Below are positions 4,903 to 6,776 of a DNA stretch of 6,776 nt, piece by piece (positions within the stretch are counted from its first letter, which is position 1; every line of letters starts with the position of its first letter). The notes beneath the pieces are model-generated. The model did no database searches, was not told the DNA's origin, and was given only the letters and a program-made list of their open reading frames with translations. A program made the position numbers and the translations under genes. The stretch covers positions 1-6,776 of the forward strand of contig JALOOY010000080.1 in the NCBI GenBank assembly GCA_025454185.1. Reading direction: 5' to 3'. Source of the DNA: Thermodesulfobacteriota bacterium (GTDB lineage Bacteria > Desulfobacterota > RBG-13-43-22).

Positions 4903-6561
4903 ATGACGAAAACCAAATTCATATTTGTAACCGGGGGGGTCCTGTCTTCGCTGGGAAAGGGCTTGGCCTCCGCGTCCATCGGGGCCCTGCTGGAGGCCCG
5001 GGGCTTGAAGATCACCTTTCAAAAGCTGGACCCTTACATCAATGTGGATCCCGGCACCATGAACCCCTTTCAGCATGGGGAGGTGTTCGTAACCGACGAC
5101 GGCGCCGAGACCGACCTGGACCTGGGCCACTATGAACGCTATACCTCGGTCAAACTCACCCAGGCCAATAACTGCACCACCGGGCGCATTTATTTTTCCG
5201 TCATCACCAAGGAAAGGCGGGGCGATTATCTGGGGGGGACGGTCCAGGTCATCCCCCATATTACCGACGAGATCAAACAGGCTATCCTGGCGGCCGCCGA
5301 CGCCGTGGACGTTTCCATCATCGAAATCGGCGGTACGGTGGGGGATATTGAAAGCCTGCCTTTCCTGGAGGCCATCCGCCAGTTCAAATCCGATGTGGGC
5401 AAGGAGAATGTACTCTATATTCATTTGACCCTGGTGCCCTACATTAAGACCTCCGGGGAGGTAAAGACCAAGCCCACCCAGCACAGCGTCAAGGAACTGC
5501 GCAGCATCGGCATCCAGCCCGACATCCTGCTCTGCCGCACCGAACAGCTCCTGCCTCCGGAAATGAAGGCCAAGATCGCCCTGTTCTGCAACGTGGAAAA
5601 GGAATCGGTCATTACGGCGAAAGACGTGGAGAGCATCTACGAGGTGCCCCTGGTTTTCCACCAGGAGGGGCTGGACGACCGGATCGTGGAAAAGCTGAAT
5701 ATCTGGACCCGGGCCCCCCGCCTGGAAGCCTGGCAGGCCCTGAACCAACGCATTGCGGCGCTGACCGTTCCGGTCCACATCGGCATCGTGGGAAAGTACA
5801 TCGACTTGAAGGAGTCCTACAAGAGCCTGAACGAAGCCCTCTATCACGGAGGGATACACAACGATTGCCGCGTAATCCTGGATTTTTTCGATTCCGAGGA
5901 ACTGGAAGAACAGGATCCCCGAGGGCTGTTGGATAAGGTAGACGGGATCCTCGTGCCGGGCGGCTTCGGGTCCCGGGGCGTGGAGGGAAAAATTCGGGCC
6001 ATTCAATTCGCCCGGGAGAACCGGGTTCCCTATTTCGGCATCTGCCTGGGTATGCAGTTAGCCGTGGTCGAGTTCGCCCGGAATCTGGCCGGCCTGACCA
6101 AGGCCCACAGTACCGAATTTTTTCCGGAAACCCCTTATCCGGTGGTCTACCTCATGCGGGAATGGTTCGATTACAAGGACGGCGTGCTGCGCCGCCGGGA
6201 CGAAGGCTCCGAAAAAGGCGGTACCATGCGTCTGGGGGCCTACCCCTGCCGCCTGCAGCCGGGCAGCCGGGCCTTCCAGGCTTACGGGCAGGAGGAAATA
6301 TTCGAACGGCATCGGCATCGCTATGAGTTGAACCTGGAATTCAAGCGGCCCCTGGAACAAAAAGGGCTGGTGTTCAGCGGCCTTTCGCCGGACGGGGTCC
6401 TGGCGGAAATCGTCGAGCTGCCGGACCATCCCTGGTTCTTGGGCTGCCAGTTCCATCCGGAATTCAAATCCCGTCCCATGAACCCCCATCCACTTTTCCG
6501 TGAATTCATCCGGGCCGCGCTGGAGCAGTCCCGGGATTCGCAGGCAGCGGAACGTCTTTGA
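4903..6561 (+). CDS. pyrG: CTP synthase (glutamine-hydrolysing)
   Basis: PyrG makes CTP from UTP, ATP and glutamine, the last step of pyrimidine nucleotide synthesis, in the cytoplasm. The 552-residue product is complete and close to the E. coli length (545). The N-terminal amidoligase domain begins KFIFVTGGVLSSLGKG with its P-loop at 11-20, followed by KLDPYINVDPGTMNPFQHGEVFVTDDGAETDLDLGHYER and EIGGTVGDIES, the UTP/ATP and Mg site. The C-terminal class I glutaminase domain has the nucleophile in GICLGMQ (Cys381), a HRHRYE segment, and the rest of the triad in FHPEFKS (His518, Glu520). No key residue is missing. ATG 4903 was chosen over an in-frame TTG at 4876 because the protein normally begins just before KFIFVTGG and GAGG sits seven bases upstream. 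Its stop overlaps the start of kdsA, so the two are probably one operon; CTP is also the donor for CMP-Kdo formation. Confidence 0.98.
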   Translation: MTKTKFIFVTGGVLSSLGKGLASASIGALLEARGLKITFQKLDPYINVDPGTMNPFQHGEVFVTDDGAETDLDLGHYERYTSVKLTQANNCTTGRIYFSVITKERRGDYLGGTVQVIPHITDEIKQAILAAADAVDVSIIEIGGTVGDIESLPFLEAIRQFKSDVGKENVLYIHLTLVPYIKTSGEVKTKPTQHSVKELRSIGIQPDILLCRTEQLLPPEMKAKIALFCNVEKESVITAKDVESIYEVPLVFHQEGLDDRIVEKLNIWTRAPRLEAWQALNQRIAALTVPVHIGIVGKYIDLKESYKSLNEALYHGGIHNDCRVILDFFDSEELEEQDPRGLLDKVDGILVPGGFGSRGVEGKIRAIQFARENRVPYFGICLGMQLAVVEFARNLAGLTKAHSTEFFPETPYPVVYLMREWFDYKDGVLRRRDEGSEKGGTMRLGAYPCRLQPGSRAFQAYGQEEIFERHRHRYELNLEFKRPLEQKGLVFSGLSPDGVLAEIVELPDHPWFLGCQFHPEFKSRPMNPHPLFREFIRAALEQSRDSQAAERL

Positions 6562-6776
6562 GGTCGGTTGCGATCGGGGATATAACCGTCGGTGCAGACC
6601 AGCCCCTGGTTTTGATCGCCGGACCCTGCGTTATCGAGGACGAATCCACCACCGTGGCCATTGCCCGGGAACTGGTGGAGATTACCCGGCGTCTGAACCA
6701 GCCCCTGATTTTCAAGGCCTCGTACGACAAGGCCAACCGGACGTCCTCCGGGAGCTATCGGGGGCCGGGGCTGGCG
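6558..6776 (+). CDS. kdsA: 3-deoxy-8-phosphooctulonate (Kdo-8-P) synthase, 5' part
   Basis: The window ends after 73 codons of a gene that normally has about 270-280. The start of KdsA is clear: PLVLIAGPCVIEDESTT, then LIFKASYDKANRTSSGSYRGPGL, which contain the conserved IAGPC and FKAS-DKANR segments that bind phosphoenolpyruvate and arabinose-5-phosphate. The enzyme condenses these two into Kdo-8-phosphate, the first committed step of Kdo synthesis for lipopolysaccharide, which points to a Gram-negative outer membrane. The only upstream start in frame near the expected N-terminus is TTG 6558, overlapping the pyrG stop as TTGA. No strong Shine-Dalgarno is seen, so translation is probably coupled to pyrG. 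A pyrG-kdsA order is common in proteobacteria. Confidence 0.95.
   Translation, partial: MRSVAIGDITVGADQPLVLIAGPCVIEDESTTVAIARELVEITRRLNQPLIFKASYDKANRTSSGSYRGPGLA

Noticed and set aside
4720..6006. Long minus-strand ORF of 428 codons
   Set aside because: It is antisense to pyrG and the end of the lipid kinase, and shows only the mirror of their codon bias.

Overview
The window looks like a GC-rich, anaerobic Gram-negative genome, most plausibly a deltaproteobacterium in the broad sense (Desulfobacterota or Desulfuromonadota). The reasons are the pyrG-kdsA pair, where KdsA makes the Kdo of lipopolysaccharide, a radical SAM/SPASM maturase beside a tiny Cys peptide, and a zinc-ribbon family that I associate with this group. 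The lineage is an inference, not a direct reading.

Layout. Positions 23-66 hold a near-perfect hairpin built from two copies of a 12-bp palindrome, flanked by A and T runs, probably a bidirectional terminator. From 71 to 1133 on the minus strand lies a class I SAM-dependent methyltransferase reading in frame into a zinc-ribbon protein that has its own strong ribosome binding site. The zinc-ribbon C-terminus is damaged by an in-frame amber codon (210-212) and a one-base frameshift (about 98-106). This unit has a clear promoter (1228-1255), but an intrinsic-terminator hairpin sits between promoter and start codon, so the leader may be an attenuator or a short RNA.

From 1341 to 3099 on the minus strand is the most interesting part, a compact RiPP-like locus. 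In order of transcription it has a good promoter, a 20-residue Lys/Cys-rich peptide (2963-3025, probable precursor), an intrinsic terminator, a 119-residue Cys-rich protein of unknown function, and a 391-residue protein with a PqqD-like N-terminus, a radical SAM core and a complete seven-Cys SPASM domain. The terminator after the peptide would give much precursor and little maturase.

Overlapping and facing that promoter is a plus-strand promoter for a small DUF167 (YggU-like) protein (3116-3331), whose stop nearly abuts the stop of a secreted adhesin-E-like protein on the minus strand (3334-3771). The plus strand then carries a diacylglycerol/lipid kinase (3864-4802), a short spacer with a 12-bp tandem repeat, a hairpin and a promoter, CTP synthase pyrG (4903-6561), and the first 73 codons of kdsA (6558 to the window end). 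pyrG and kdsA overlap by four bases and are probably one operon linking CTP supply (for CMP-Kdo) to Kdo synthesis.
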